A stretch of DNA of 64,000 nucleotides from Temnopleurus reevesii (GCA_036244855.1 BQKZ01000016.1:230190-294189), one strand, 5' to 3'; positions 24,920 to 38,747 are shown, counted from the stretch's first letter. Program-made: numbers and translations. The notes: generated from the letters alone by a model not told the origin.

Positions 24920-25544
24920 GAGCCTATGTCATTGTTGATTGGTTTCGGGCAAGCAATATTATCCTTTATCTTATGAATCGCCTCAGTCACATCTTGTAAT
25001 CAAAGTTAATTTGATAAATAATCTTGCTATGTGTATCCCGATTTAAAAAATCAACCTCTCTGAAAGCGTATTATAAGAAAATTTTGGTATAACTTTGAAT
25101 ATACTTGTCACCGTTTCTTTAATAATTTATCAGTGCCTACCAATAAAGTTCTTCTGCTACACACTTTGGACAAATTCGGCAAAAGTTTGTCCAATTTTTG
25201 GAACACATTGTTATTGTTCAAATAGATATTTTGTGGGAACAAATGGACTATCCATTTCCTTCGAATGGATACCAGAAAAAAATCGTTTATGTAAACCAAC
25301 ATTTACTTTTTTACAACTCGTAAAATCAAATTTGCAGATGATAATTTAAAAAAAAACACGTTGAACAAAAATGTATGGAGAGGGCGATACGGGTAAAAAT
25401 GGAGAGAGAGGAAAAAGCTGGAGGGTGCCAAGTGAAAATGAAAATAATTATTGTTGGCTCAAGTTATGGGCGAGGATTATGCGCCTCTTGAAAATAGTGT
25501 TTGTGTGTATTTGCGAGTTTGTGATTGTTATGTATATGTTAAGT

Positions 25545-25670
25545 CGTGTGTGTATGTGTATATGGGTGTATACAAGTGTATGTACGTGTGTGTGTGTGAG
25601 TGTGAGTGTGTGTGTGTGTTTTGTGTGTGTGTGTGTGGGTGGGTGTGTGTGTGTGTGTGTGTTTGTGTAA
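25545..25670. repeat. (GT)n-rich microsatellite
   Basis: Interrupted TG/GTGTG run. The Cys/Val-rich and Thr/His-rich open frames over it are repeat artefacts. Confidence 0.85.
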
Positions 25671-26061
25671 GTGAGTAAAAGGAAAAGGAGCCAGATGGAG
25701 ACAGTGGAGAAAGAAGAAGAAGCGAATATCACTAAGTTCATATCTTGGGTAGATAGCAGTAGAGCATGGAATAGTGCGTTATAGAGAGATATCGAGGGAA
25801 AATGATTGAAAATGAAATTATTATTTAGATTTAAAGTTTTAAGTCCCAGTGAAAACCTTATGAAGCAGAAGAACAACGAATGCACCAACCATGACAAAAA
25901 ATTCCGATCACGAAGTGCAACAATATTTGGAGAGATACCAATAACATTCCATCCGAGGTAATTGCAAGGTTTGACCTAATTTCTTCCTGAGCTGACATAC
26001 TTGCAAGATAAGAGGAAGCAGGGTCATTGAATTTCATTCAGATCCAGTTGACATCATTTTA

Positions 26062-26221
26062 AGACCCGGTCACACCGCGTAAGACACGGCATCAAGACAA
26101 GACATTTACGCGATGTCTACACTGTGATTAAACAATAATTGTGTGACTTTCTTGCGCGGAGCTCGGAGCAACGCAGCTGGACAATAACAACCTAGATACT
26201 GTGTGCGGTTTCAACGGGTCT
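26062..26221. mobile_element. PIF/Harbinger-like MITE, degenerate copy
   Basis: Starts AGACCCGGTCACACC and ends CAACGGGTCT, with TTA directly on both sides. The interior GACATTTACGCGATG and TGTGATT correspond to the cleaner copies at 41232 and 48561. Confidence 0.65.
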
Positions 26222-26344
26222 TTATCGATCAGAACGTAACACTTACTAGGCAATCTGATCTGCCGTTGTGAAAAAAAGGAGAAACAACATTAAAAAAAAA
26301 ACGATCAAAAGTTGGCAAAAAGAGGCCATTGATGTTTTGTAAAT

Positions 26345-26475
26345 GTGATATATTTTATCATTTTCAATAATATCTTTATCATTGTTCTAATTATCATTAG
26401 CATTATTATGATTGTAATTATCATTATTATCAGTATTATCATTGTTTTCACAATGAATATCATTATCATTATCAT

Positions 26476-26508
<33 letters not shown>

Positions 26509-26535
26509 AATCATTATTATTATTATTTGTGTTAT
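26345..26535. repeat. ATT/ATC low-complexity run
   Basis: Imperfect trinucleotide repeat. It gives the Ile-rich frames on both strands and an Asn-rich frame on the - strand, none of which is a gene. Confidence 0.85.
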
Positions 26536-26659
26536 TGTTATAATCAACATTAGTTTCCAACTTATACGAAAAAGCCTCTGGACTCGACATTATTTCTTAT
26601 ATTTTTGAAGAACTAAAATTAAGTGTTTAAAGGGCCAACCCTTTAGATGCCAACCGTTT

Positions 26660-26757
26660 AGGAACAAAGCCAGGGTAATAATGCTGCACTTGTAGAGCGC
26701 TTAGGGAATTCTCATGAAGAGTGGAAAAGCGCTATAAAAGCCGTTCGTTATTCCCAG
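26660..26757 (+). mobile_element. SINE fragment
   Basis: AGGGTAATAATGCTG, then AGAGCGCTTAGGGAATTCTC and AAAGCGCTATAAAAG. This matches the 3' part of the SINE at 53300; the ATT tail is lost. Confidence 0.55.
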
Positions 26758-29700
26758 ACATACATGAGATGAAAATTAGAATTTGAATACTGCAACAGCT
26801 GAAGCGAAATGACAACAACACCCGAATTCTCAGCCATTCACTAATGATGAAAGCTTTGAAATCATGTAAAAATTACCTCACTGACAATCTGGAACGGTTG
26901 ACAGCAAAAACTCAACAACTCTAGACATGGAAGAATATATATTTGAAGTGATCATAATTGCTAGTGCACCTTATTCTCAAAGAAAAGTGTACTTTAACAA
27001 TCAAAGCGTTTTTATTCTTTTTAATCCTAGAAAATAATCTTTATTAAGTGCCTGTTTGGGGGAAAAACAAGAAGTATGGTACCAAGTATCAAAGCACAGT
27101 ATACGGATATATGCAGTGATTGCGCTGTATAAATGCACATATTGTTATTGATATTTTGCAAAATCATCTGTAAATAACTCTCCAATTGATAATTTCCCCA
27201 ACTAGAATCGCTTGACGTCAAACCTTGCTCAGTTATATAAGAAAGATTTATAAAGAGTAAGCCGTTAGTACACTCTATTTTGGTCAAACGAAATAAACAA
27301 CAATGCTCACATCATAAAGGAAACAATACAAAAAAAATAACAAATTACAAATTCGTGGACAAATATTAATTTCCTCAATTTTTAACCAAGCGTGAATCCT
27401 AGTGAATGTTGCTATACTGATCTCTACAATGCTGTAATAATGAACCATTCTCACGCATTGATCTCTGAATTAAATCATGGCAAAACTCTAAAAAGAAATA
27501 TCTTTTTTGCCTGTATGTGATTTTCTTTACTCTTTCTTTTTATTTCAAATACATTATATTTGGTAAGAATTTCAGAAGATGATAAACATTTAGAAAAATG
27601 ATACGAAGAGTGAGTCAATAAGTATTATTTCAAACAACAATCACTAGTTTTGTGTGATTCATTCGCAGCCGTGTTATATGGACATTACGGACATAATTTT
27701 CTAGACACTCTTCTAAAGCATGAATGTGATGGCGCTCTCACGTTTCAAGTCAACGACGTTTGAGATCAAATGGAGATCTTTGGATAGTATTATTTTGCTA
27801 GTCAGTTAGTTTTAGAAAATGAACTATCATTATTATTTGATTAAAATATTGAGTAGAATAGGAGTAAATTCAAATTTAAAAAAAGTAGTAAGGATATTGC
27901 CAACAATCTAAAGATAAAAAATATTTGTCAAATTAATGAAATATCGAATTATCTTCAGCTACATTATTCATAGGGGTTTGTCACCATCTGCTTATTATTG
28001 CTTCGATGTATTTATAGAAATGAGCAATTTACAACAAGTTTCATAATCTTGATGAATTGTTCCTTTTTTTTGGGGGGGGGAGGTGGTATTATATATTTTG
28101 TTTTACGGCATGGAGTATTACCTCTAAAAAGAGATCTATCATGCAGCTTAAACTTCCTTGCTACGTACCAGTGGGCTGTTCATGCTGATGCATACCGCCA
28201 TCATCATATAGCACATGGCAGGCCTGGGTTTTTAAAAGAAAGGAAAAGGATTTTTTTTTACAAAAATGGTTCAGCACCTGGTTTATCACCATTTCACAAA
28301 ACCACCGAATCATACATCCAATTTTACAAAATCTCTGAATCCTCTTGTAATCAATTATTGTTTCTATTTTTAATCACACTCATTTTATATCATTATTTTG
28401 ATTCATACACTCAAATTGACAGATTCTTAAAAATATAACAAGAATGAATATTGAACAAATAAACAAAATAAAAATCAAAATCAAATAGGCTAAACAGAGA
28501 GCAAGAAACACATTAATTGAACGATTACTGATTATCCTAATTTAGACCATATCGTTGAAATGTGTGCATACATGGAAGTCGTAACATTTATTTTCGTATT
28601 CGTACTCTATGATATTACTATTCGATATTTTACATATGGTTTGCGCCCAGAGACAATAAACCATGTTGCCCAAAATCATTCTAATGAAGAGTCGACATTG
28701 GTGTCCAAACAAAAAAATCGCGGAAAAATAGTCTTTAGCAATGAATGCATATAATTCAGCATAGCCTGAGATTTGAAGATGTGAGTTAATATTACAATTA
28801 TTTTCTATTTCATTTTTAATGAAAGATACGATTTTGAAAAACAGCAGGAAACTGCGTTTGAAGGAAACCTGGCCACCATCGTGAAACTTTGTCTAGCGCC
28901 ATCTATCAATAATTTATTTAAGCACTTTTATCTAACCACCATCTCATTTGCGTGCACTATTCGGATTTTGATGGAAACTTAAGGGATGATTGAAAAGAAA
29001 TCCTTTATTCATTGATTGATAAAAATGACAAAGTTATAACTGTGTCAATGTCAATAAAATCCCATCCTTGATCCAAATACCATGTATGGCATAACCAATT
29101 CGAGCGCTAAATAGAAAATTGTAAACATTTCTCGCAGACTAATTCCACTCACACGGCTTCGACACCGTTTAGAGTTCGAGTTATTTTCCCGATTTGCTTG
29201 ATCCGATTGCGACCAAAATAGTATTCATGAATATAAATTTTCCAACCACAATCAATATCAAATTTCTGTCTGCGAAGGAAGGAGAGAGGAGAAGGTGACA
29301 AAAGACGATAACTCTTCTCACAATCCACCAACGCATCTTTTTCAGAGATTCCTTGATTGAAATATCATGCTTCATGCAAGTTAATGATACCTGAAACCCG
29401 GCAGAAGTAAATCATGTATATGTGACAAAATATTCCACAATTAGACGGAAGTGGTGGATATGGTTGATTTTCTTTTGAATTTCCCCCTCCACATCCATGA
29501 GCTTAGATAGGTGGTATATCGTACATGTCGTGCATATGAGTTTGAATTTATTCATTTGAACGTCATCGACATATACAGCCAACAATTTGTTCTGATTACA
29601 TTTTTTTCATATACATTGTGTTATGTCAAACAAATTATACAAAATAAAGAAAATCTGAATGATTTGATTACAATAATGAAACAATTATATGTAAAATAAA

Positions 29701-30658
29701 ATAAATATTTGACAACAAAATACATAATCATTTTCTAAGCAAGGAATCATTATGAACCCATGCATATTCTAAACAAACGCAAACTTATAGATTTTATACA
29801 ATAAATGTATTTTTCATATTTCTGATTTATAAAAGAAAGTTTTTTGTTTAGGGGCGACCCAAATAAATTTCACCCATATTGGATTCCTGTAAAGGAGAAT
29901 GCCACACCAATTTGGTTTTTATTTCTAATAATTATTTCGAACCCCAAATTTTCAAAGTGCCATTGGTAAAGGGAAAATAGTGTCAATAATAATACAGAAT
30001 TGATTAAGCAGGTGTGCATCCGAGACAGTGTCGTACATGAATTTATTACGAGCGCCCTCTCATAATTGTGAATGAACCACTTTAAAAATAGAAATGATTG
30101 ATTGATTGATTGATTGATTTAATGTCTGCGGACATTCAAACTTCACGCAAGAACGTTTTGGCACATGCAGAGCAATTGTTCAGATTCTGGACGGTTTAAC
30201 CCCAGTGGTCTTTATATCGCCATAAGCGAGATCGACCGAAAGATGGCGTGATCCGATCCGATTTTTTAACCACGCCAGTAATTTTTTGGGGTCGCTCCCT
30301 CTTTCGGCCAGGCAGCAATGAAAAGAAAAGTCACACTTGATTGGGATCATAAAGCGATTTCCGAAAGTTTTTTTTTTAATCTATATTTTCAATTTTGGGT
30401 CTACTTCCGATCTTGACTACTTCATATTCCGACCGTTGTCACTGTTAGTGGATATGGATTTTAGGGAACCATTTTTTAAAGAAAAAAATATACATTTGTT
30501 AAGTATACAAGCGATGTCTACAAGATATTATTATAATATGGCATCAAATAATAATGCTAAATTCATTATTTCCTTTATCAAAATCCTACAATCATGTAAT
30601 CAATACACATCCGTTTTATCATGATAGCCGTAAGATTTGCATTACAAGCCCAATTACT
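26758..30658. other. Intergenic, nothing recognised
   Basis: AT-rich, with a G run at 28073-28080 and a short (GATT)n run at 30097-30119. The longest open frame (146 codons at 27998-28438) has no recognisable motif and low-complexity composition; I do not call it. Confidence 0.45.
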
Positions 30659-30785
30659 GCCCCGGTCACATAGGACCCCGGAAGCAACACGATTCACCCC
30701 GACTCTTTGTTAATTCACGGTTAACTGCCTCAGAACAACGAGTCGGGTGAATCGTGATGCTTCCGGGGTCCTATGTGACCGGGGC
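30659..30785. mobile_element. Near-perfect palindromic MITE, 127 bp
   Basis: Arms of about 47 nt: GCCCCGGTCACATAGGACCC then CGGAAGCAACACGATTCACC on the left, with almost exact inverses on the right. The loop is about 30 nt. A degenerate copy lies at 5497-5649. Confidence 0.85.
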
Positions 30786-30798
30786 TTAATCTGACAAG

Positions 30799-30900
30799 TA
30801 ATAATAATAATAATAATATTGGCATTTATATAGCGCTCTTACAAAAATATGTACCTAATAGTTAGGTAAATCGCTGTTTACACAATACCGATTAACTTTC
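30799..30900 (-). mobile_element. Inverted SINE tail fragment
   Basis: (ATA)n followed by GGCATTTATATAGCGCTC, the reverse complement of the SINE 3' end, in the same style as positions 1-60. Confidence 0.5.
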
Positions 30901-30919
30901 ATTTTTGTTTACCAACCTG

Positions 30920-31156
30920 AAGGACGACTCATACCTCTGCGTTTTAGCCTACGTCAGCCAAGCGTTTTTAGAAATTAGAAACGCTCCCCAAGAGCAAAGT
31001 ATACACGGGTCAGACTGTGGACTGACGTTCGGCTTGCACACAAGCAGCGTACGCCGGACGTGAGTCCACCGTATGTCATGTGTCTTTGTGAGCCCAGAGA
31101 GGGTTTTAATTTACAAAAAAAATGCTTGGCTAAAATCGCAAAGGCGCGAGTCGATC
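30920..31156. mobile_element. F1 palindromic MITE, copy 5
   Basis: Left arm GACTCATACCTCTGCGTTTT then AGCCTACGTCAGCCAAGCG. Right end GCTAAAATCGCAAAGGCGCG then AGTCG. The right arm is shortened by a small deletion. Confidence 0.8.
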
Positions 31157-32300
31157 AGCATTAGCAAAATATCATTAGTTGAGTAATTTCAACCGGCAAT
31201 TGTTATGTTAAGCTTTTAAAGAAAACTTGTAGGTTTGTGGTCGAAGACGATGGTTTTACCTTTCAATCAAGTTAGGCACAGTACATCTATCCACCTTAAC
31301 TTGGGAACAATGATACTGATGGATTCCTAATCAAAATTGTTAACATTATCCGACCAGAATTATTTTTTTTTTCATCAGTTAAAGGATTTAAAAGAGAAAA
31401 TCCGTATTTCGTTATTACTGATTCTTGATCAATGAGGGGGAGAATGAGAAATTTCTCATTTCCTTTCTTTCCTTATCATGTCTCGCTGTGAGAACAATAG
31501 ACACATATCATGTTCATGGATATGTAATTAAGCCGCAATACATTGGTGTCCATATCATCCAAAGACCTTACCAACCATCGCTGATTGATCGTATTGATGC
31601 AAAAATCTAATAAATAACGAATTATGTTTGATAAACCCATGAATAGAAAAGTCCCGAGGGTGTTAGCGGAGACATTTCTCGATATATTGATAGGTGACCA
31701 TGCCTGGAAATACAGCCTTCGTCACCGCCACCATCAAACATTTTTTAGACATGTTTTAATTTAGTTACGAAAGTTTGTTTGCCGGAAAAAAGCATTGATT
31801 TAAACCCAGTAAATCCGGAGGAATTTTTTTCTGTTAATTAATCAATCATCATCCTAATGCTTTGACATCATTTCCCCCTCTACATCCCAAAATGATGGAA
31901 AGGTCATTGCTTATTGCCTTGTTTTGTTTTGCATTTGAGAACATATTTCAGTACATCACTCTTTGTTATCCACGAATCAGTGTGAATGACTTTGAATTAC
32001 TTTAAAGCAATGACAACAAACCAAGATGAATAGAATGAAAACGCAATGTGATCTATTCCTTTCTTTGGTATAAAACTAGATCAATGAATGTTGATACAGC
32101 AGCGACCATAATAAATCGCACTACATTGTACTTTGAGTGGGGACAAATTGTGATTGTAGGGAGAATATGTTGTCAGAAAATTGAACGCAGTGTTCACACC
32201 TTGGTGGGTCCAAGTTGCGAGTTCCACACGAGCTATGCCAACTCAGACTCGTCATAAACCACTTGAACTTTATCCGATGCATATTTGTGATCAACGAGGC
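31157..32300. other. Intergenic, nothing recognised
   Basis: AT-rich, with no supported frame. Confidence 0.5.
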
Positions 32301-32535
32301 AAAGGTCAACTCACACCTTTGCGTATTAGCCTGCGTTGACCCAGCGTTTTTTTAAATGAAAAACGCTCCATTTTGCGCTGGTCAAACGGTGGACTTATGT
32401 TCCGCTTTCGCCCAAGGATCGTACGGCGAGCGTCAGTCCACCGTCTGATCACCGTATGCTGTGCGCTCAGGGGGCGTTTTTAATTTCAAAAAACGCTGGG
32501 CCGACGCAAGCTAAAAACGCAAAGGAGTCAACCTT
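32301..32535. mobile_element. F1 palindromic MITE, copy 6
   Basis: Left arm AACTCACACCTTTGCGTATT then AGCCTGCGTTGACCCAGCG. Right arm GCCGACGCAAGCTAAAAACG then CAAAGGAGTCAACC. Both ends are intact. Confidence 0.88.
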
Positions 32536-32912
32536 AACATGGAGTTGTGAGCCCGAAAGGAGGAAGAAAGAGCTGCCACGATCTCTGCACGAACACTAAT
32601 TTCAAGAGCACTGAAATGTTATAACGAATAGTACGATTACATTACGTGTATTCACGATTTCAGCACGAGCAGACGTGTTGACCTTATAAAAAATTATAAT
32701 GCCCATGGTTCAACTAAAGGCAACTAAAGGCAGTATATCTTTTTCAAATTCCCTTTCATTATCATAAGAGACTCAGCGTATCGAACTTGCACTTATAGTT
32801 TTTATTTTTTTTTTTTTTTTACATTGGAAAAGTTGAATAACGTGGGCCTAAGATGATTCGTCTCATTAGAAGGACTTTCCATTGTCTTCCATCAACTGAG
32901 TCCATTAGAAGG

Positions 32913-32984
<72 letters not shown>

Positions 32985-33794
32985 CATACTGTATTTTGGT
33001 ATGATTTTATTAATAAACATAAAAAGTATCGAATATCTAGTGAAGGACACACAAAACTCAACTGGTTAATGTATTGTTTAAAACAAAGGCTGCACTATAT
33101 TAATATTTTCCTCCTATCAGAACTTTTTTTCAATCTATAACAGCTAGAGGGTTTGAACTATCACGTTACCGATACTCTCTCAAGGTCAGAGGAGTCTAGA
33201 GCTTAATGGAGACATCGGTATTATTCAGTATGTTCTGCCTCCGGTTTTCCCCACCCACTACCTTAAAACAAAGGGTTTAAATCCACAATTCATCGAGGAT
33301 TTCTTCCTTTTTTATATTGAAAAACCTATTCATGGAGATACATGAACACTCACAGATGACATTTTTTTTTTATAATGGTGATGTAACGTACACTAGGCTC
33401 AATCCTATACCTTTGTTTATATAACCAATTTCTCGCAAGTTTTCATCAAATTTGAAAAACGATCCGTGAACGTAGAAAAAAGGAAGACACTTGACCAAAG
33501 AAGGCGTTCGTTATGCGGACGAAGTACGAACACGCAAGCATATTTCCTCCGGAGTTCTGCATCCACAGAGAGTCTTTGAAATGTCCGTTTTGCTAGATAG
33601 GCAGATGTTGGCAAAAAAATGACAGGGCTTTTAGATGAGTGTAGCTTTATCAAGACATTGATGTTACTAATCTTATTTAAATCACTCGCCTCTATTTTGT
33701 CCTTTTATACATATTTATTCAACGTTACAAACAAATTATTTGCCAGTTTTTATATATTTTCCGTCGAAAGACACTCCGAAAACCTCATCCTGTG
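32536..33794. repeat. (TA)n microsatellite in plain intergenic sequence
   Basis: A pure TA run of about 65 nt at 32916-32981 and a T run at 32801-32820. The rest has no supported frame or repeat. Confidence 0.8.
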
Positions 33795-34037
33795 AAAGCC
33801 GACTCACACCTTTGCATTTTAGCGTGCGTCGGCCCAGCTTATTTGAAATGAAAACTCTCATTTGACGCACGAAGATGCAGGTCATACGGTGGACCGACGC
33901 TCGGCGTACGTTCCTTGACGCAAGCCGAACGTCGGTCTACCGTCTGATCCGCCTATGCTGTCTGTCCAGGGAACTTTTTGAATTCCAAATACGATGGGTC
34001 GAAGCAGGCTAAAACGCAAAGGTGTGAGTCGGTTTTT
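33795..34037. mobile_element. F1 palindromic MITE, copy 7
   Basis: Left arm GACTCACACCTTTGCATTTT then AGCGTGCGTCGGCCCAGC. Right arm GAAGCAGGCTAAAACGCAAA then GGTGTGAGTCGG. Confidence 0.88.
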
Positions 34038-34640
34038 AAGCAAGAATTTCGATAAAAAATGCAAGGGAACAGTTTTAGACTCATGCCTGACATATCGTTC
34101 ATACGTGTATCGGCTAATGCGCTTAACGTTCTTATAACGATTGCTGAATATGCTACCCATACGTCGCAAAAAATTAGCATGCTCACACATTTCTAACGTA
34201 CTCGACGTATAATGATGACATATTCAATTCAAATTTCTCAAAACGATTGCAAACCGTCTTAATCAGGTATTCGACGTAATGTGCTTTAGACAGCGTTTTC
34301 GCCACAAACGTCTCACATATACACTGTCTAGAACGTCGAGATGCGACAACACAAATGCCTTATGGACACCGGGGATACGCTTAGAACTCGTTCTGAATAA
34401 GTTACTAATAGCCTGAATACGTTTTGCATACGTTCAGAATTTTCCATGTTATCTGATATGGATATCGGAATGGTGTTAATGACATTGTTTAAGTTCAATA
34501 CCGGCCCCGTATCTATGTCGGATAACACCAGCGTTTCTGCAAAGTAGAGTTTTGAAAAAAAATTCCAGCGTATATATGACGACGTTTATGGCAAATATAC
34601 GTCGGACATACGCCAGCAAAAATGCCCTCATTTAACAGTC
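34038..34640. repeat. ACGT/TACG-rich stretch, possible old repeat
   Basis: Unusually dense in ACGT, CGTCG and TACG words, ending near ATACGTCGGACATACGCC. Similar words occur at 61490-62110 (ATACGTCGGCCATACG; GAATATGCTA is shared). Perhaps two copies of one diverged repeat. Confidence 0.35.
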
Positions 34641-34789
34641 CCGGTTTTAATTCCTTTTTGTTGATATTTCATAACATATTGCACCTTTATGAAAAGGGTG
34701 AAATGTCAAAATGGAACGTTGCTGCACTGCAAGTCTGCTGGCATTATTTTGAACACTCCTGTTTAATAGTCATGATACGATGTATCTGA

Positions 34790-34932
34790 AACACGATATA
34801 ATCTATATAAGTTTAATGCCAATTAAATATGCTCCTTTGTAATGCGTTGAAAGCGGAACTGGATTGTATTGTTTTTCCGCACAGTTCAATGCATTGCGTA
34901 CTGATCTATTGTCACATGACACAATATCATGT
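34790..34932. mobile_element. Palindromic MITE, family 3, copy 2
   Basis: Starts AACACGATATAATC and ends ATATCATGTT. The interior ATGCTCCTTTGTAATG and CGCACAGTTCAATGC are shared with copies at 635 and 40411. Confidence 0.6.
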
Positions 34933-35077
34933 TCTCACATTGAACATTATATAATTATGGATTAGAACAAGAAAGAATCGTACAATAATGCTCTTGGTGT
35001 TCAGAAATAGATTTTATTTAGAAATTCCATCGAGTAGTGAGGAAAGATGTATAATTAGCCTTGCATCACGTTCATAA

Positions 35078-35254
35078 AACACGATATAAACTATTTTCGA
35101 AAAGTTAAGTCAAACGCAGACAATAGATCCGTACACCGTGTATTCAACTGTGTGGACACAACAATGACAAGCCGGTTCCGATTTCAATAGCATTATAAAG
35201 AACCATTGAATTTGCGTTCGACTTAACTTTTCGAAAATAGTTTATATCGTGTTA
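35078..35254. mobile_element. Palindromic MITE, family 3, copy 3 (best ends)
   Basis: About 38 nt of near-perfect inverted arms: ACACGATATAAACTATTTTC then GAAAAGTTAAGTC, with the exact inverse on the right. Interior has AAGCCGGTTCCGATT. Confidence 0.85.
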
Positions 35255-35665
35255 TAATAATCACACATTAAACAGCAATGTAATATCATGCATTCACAAT
35301 TAAACATGTTGAATAGAATATAGAACTCGTTATAATGAAACATATTCACATTTAGTGATCAATAACCAACTAATCACTAATCAAGCTAACTAAGCAATAG
35401 TGTTTCTTGCATTCTGAAGAGCAATTTAGGTGAAATAAGATAAATGTACTCTGCTACAATGTATATACACGGAAATAATCCCAGGGACTAGCCCTACTTA
35501 TCTGTAATTGTAAAAATAACCAGGTCCTATATAAAATGACTAGAATACTAGCTACAGTAATTTTTGACCAGATTGTTGGTCATTAAGGATCTGGTGACTT
35601 TTTGACAAGAACTACAAGTAGCTTTAAGACATTTTTGCAAGAGCTCAACGAGAATAAAAAGTATA

Positions 35666-35859
35666 CACTCTCGATACAGTTTATTCGAATTTGAATCAAT
35701 GTTGTGCGCAAGGGGCGCTCAATAATCAGCTATTCAAAATGAATCGAATTCGCGTTAATATGATGCACCATCTGATGAAAACAAAACGTAGTATTTGAAT
35801 TCGAGTGTCCCTCGCACACAACATTGATTCGGATATGAACAAACTTTTTTCGAGAGGGT
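35666..35859. mobile_element. Palindromic element
   Basis: Inverted arms near TGAATCAATGTTGTGCGC on the left and CGCACACAACATTGATTCGG on the right, with outer CACTCTCGA and TCGAGAGGG. Confidence 0.65.
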
Positions 35860-38179
35860 AGATTAGCTACTATCAGGAAACAGAAATCGATGTGAAACGA
35901 GCTTATGTATTTACAAAGTGCATCACAGGCAAAAAAACAACAAATTTGTTCGAAATATGGGAGAATATTTTCGTACGTATTTTGGCTTATTTTAGTTTGA
36001 AAATACGATCCAACCGTTATTCCTATATGAACCGCCAGCTGAATACGCAGCAAGCGGAGCCGGGTCGAGATGATTGAAGCTTCAGGTCCTGTTTGGATTG
36101 TGAATTCCCATTGAATTTGCATGTGCGAGTGACGAAACGACGCAATTCATTTCTGTTTTGCAAAAATGAAGCCATTTCTTGGGTTGATTTTATTCAAATA
36201 AACTTTTAACATACTCTAATTTGTTATTGAAAACATTGTATTGTGTGAATAATTTTACTGCAACTCACAAATTAGTGAGATATTTGAAGCGCCGTTTCTC
36301 CCAAAACTAATCTATCCGTTTAATCTTCGAGAGGAAGAGTGATTTGAGGGGTCTTTCTTCCTTTATAACTCATGTACTGTACATAAACCTATCACTATCA
36401 CTCAGTCCCAAAACCTCAAAGAGCTTTAAGGATGCTTTAAATAGAATCGACACTCTCTACTTTATCCTAAACACGACTTGTCACCCGATAAAAGTATTGA
36501 ATGGTCACACTTGAGGTGTACTTGCTGTCCTAAGAGACACCTCTTGTCGATGGTAAATTTGTTTACAAAGGCTTTTATTGCCACAAATTGAATTTACGTA
36601 TTAACGTTAATGGACGCCATTTCGATTTAAGAGATGCAGCGGAGGTGTCGAACGATGAAAGGAAAAGACTATACCTGCCCATTGACTGGTGTAGGTTACA
36701 TTGGGATGTTCATTGACTCAAAAGGTCTGATCAGCTACACTTCAAATATTATGTACTTTCATCTACATTTCATGAGACGACAAAATCAGAATAAAGCAAG
36801 ATGACTTTATATATGATTCCATGTAGACCAAACCGAAAACCCTTTGATATAAAACTGTAGTATTTGCAAGAATTCCAAGAATTTAGAAAACGTTCTTTAT
36901 GGATTATAATCTAAAGAAAATATACTTGCTGCAATTCTATATTATCTTCTTTTTTTTTCTTTACAAATTAACACACTATACAATACAAAATACAGATGTT
37001 CATGAAACGGTGGATCAAAATTACCAACACATTATCTAAATCAGAGTGTCATTTTAAACACAAATTTTTACTCCGAATCATGATTGCCTGCAAATATTCA
37101 CCACTATTCATTTACATCGCTACATAGAAACAGACAAGAAATTTACATATTCATTATGTACAGTGGTATTAGAATAAAATGTTTTGATGTGGCTTTACAA
37201 CATTTACATCGATTTGATTCGCAGACAATCGGTTTCCGGTAATTAAATCAAATTATTGGCGGAAAAGGAATACACATTCATTTAGAGACACCCCGACAAA
37301 AAGTAATTGGTTGATTATTTCCGTCGTGTACCATACTAAACAAAGTTTGGAAACAACATTATGTGAATAATTGTTTTAGATGAGGATTTACGGGAATACC
37401 CCAAAATGCAACCGCCTTTACATCTTGTCAAAAATACTGGTATTATTCTTACACATGAGTGATTTCATTTGTTGCATTATCTAGCTTGCCTTTTTATGAT
37501 ATAAAGCTAATTTTGAATAGGTAATGACGAAACGTCTCTACATAGATTTTAGGCCACGTGTTTAAACCGCACAATGATTTAGTTTTGAAACGCGTTTAAT
37601 TCACAAGAATTAAAAAGGTATATACCCTCATGTTATAATAATGGTATTTAATTTAGCAAAGAGATGCATTTCTTCATTTAAAATTAGTGATCTAACAATA
37701 TGTTCTTGCAAACACGTTGAACAACTGTGTCAGGTAATTGTTTACTTGCTTTTAACGACATGTTCGATTTTTAAACAGTGAATTTTTTTCAGGGACATAT
37801 ATTTAAAGAAAAATTATGTTGGTGGATAGTCCGATTACCGTAATTTGAAAGGTTGTTTGATTGAGTGGTTTGCATGATTCGTGACAATTATCTAAACAAG
37901 ACGCATTGTGATAAGAAAAAGTGTGTTGGCGTGTTCTATATATTTGGTAATCAGTCATTCTCGATGTTACATAAACTGCATTCGCAAGTAGCTGCGGAGT
38001 TGAATGTCACTCGTCTCCTCATGTTGTTCTCACATTCTAAAAGTACGTGAACCTGGAGAGAAAGGGGATAAAATGAAGAAAAAAACTTGCATGAGGCATT
38101 CATTCAGGTCTGGATAACCATTCTCGTTTAGCATTGTAGCTACCATTAGGTTCACACTAAGAACCGAAACCTAAACATG
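35860..38179. other. Intergenic, nothing recognised
   Basis: AT-rich. I searched the - strand here for the missing last exon of GPA2 copy B and found no CxCxxC frame. Confidence 0.45.
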
Positions 38180-38700
38180 CTAAAGGGTAAATTCTCCCAG
38201 ACATTTATATGCTTTAAGTTGATTGATAAAAAACGTAATGATCAAAGCGGAAAATGGAAGCAACATCCGACAATCCATTCAAGAGTTATGAATTTTAAGA
38301 GTTTTTATTACCACCCAGGCTTCATGGACCCCTTAAATTGGCAACCTACAGGCACAAAATGGCTTACAATATGTACACACAATTTCACATTTTGATCGTT
38401 TTAAAGAAAAGTAGACACGGAATTAACTAGATTCATAAAAAAATGCATGTAGAATCAGTATGTTCATCTCATAATTGAAGAGAAAAGTAAATGTTTGTCT
38501 ACTTTTCTCGAAAAGGAAGAAAATGTGAAATAATGAATGGAGAGTTATCCATGTTGACAGCCATTTTGTGCCTGTAGGTTGCCTATTCAAGGAGCCAATG
38601 AGCAGATGAGAGGTAGAAATTCATAACTTTTAAATAGTTTATTGGATTTTCCTGAAATTCTCAGAATTTGGTCAATGCATTTTCTCTATTCACTGAGAAT
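38180..38700. mobile_element. Long palindromic element, copy 1 (partner 50785-51365)
   Basis: ATTCAAGAGTTATGAATTTT on the left mirrors AAATTCATAACTTTTAAATA on the right. CCTACAGGCACAAAATGGC mirrors CCATTTTGTGCCTGTAGG. The same layout is seen at 50785. Confidence 0.6.
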
Positions 38701-38747
38701 ATACATTTATGTCTTGATGAAGTTCGCCTTTAAGATGTCACGAAAGT

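Noticed and set aside
26305..26608. Ile-rich and Asn-rich frames
   Set aside because: ATT low-complexity repeat.
35730..36122. A - strand frame reading HIRINVVCEGHSNSNTTF, resembling the GPA2 exon 3 start (NIRIPCEGNSEYVDTF)
   Set aside because: The bases are one arm of a palindromic element (35666-35859) whose other arm repeats them inverted. No good acceptor precedes it and the CxCxxC is missing.
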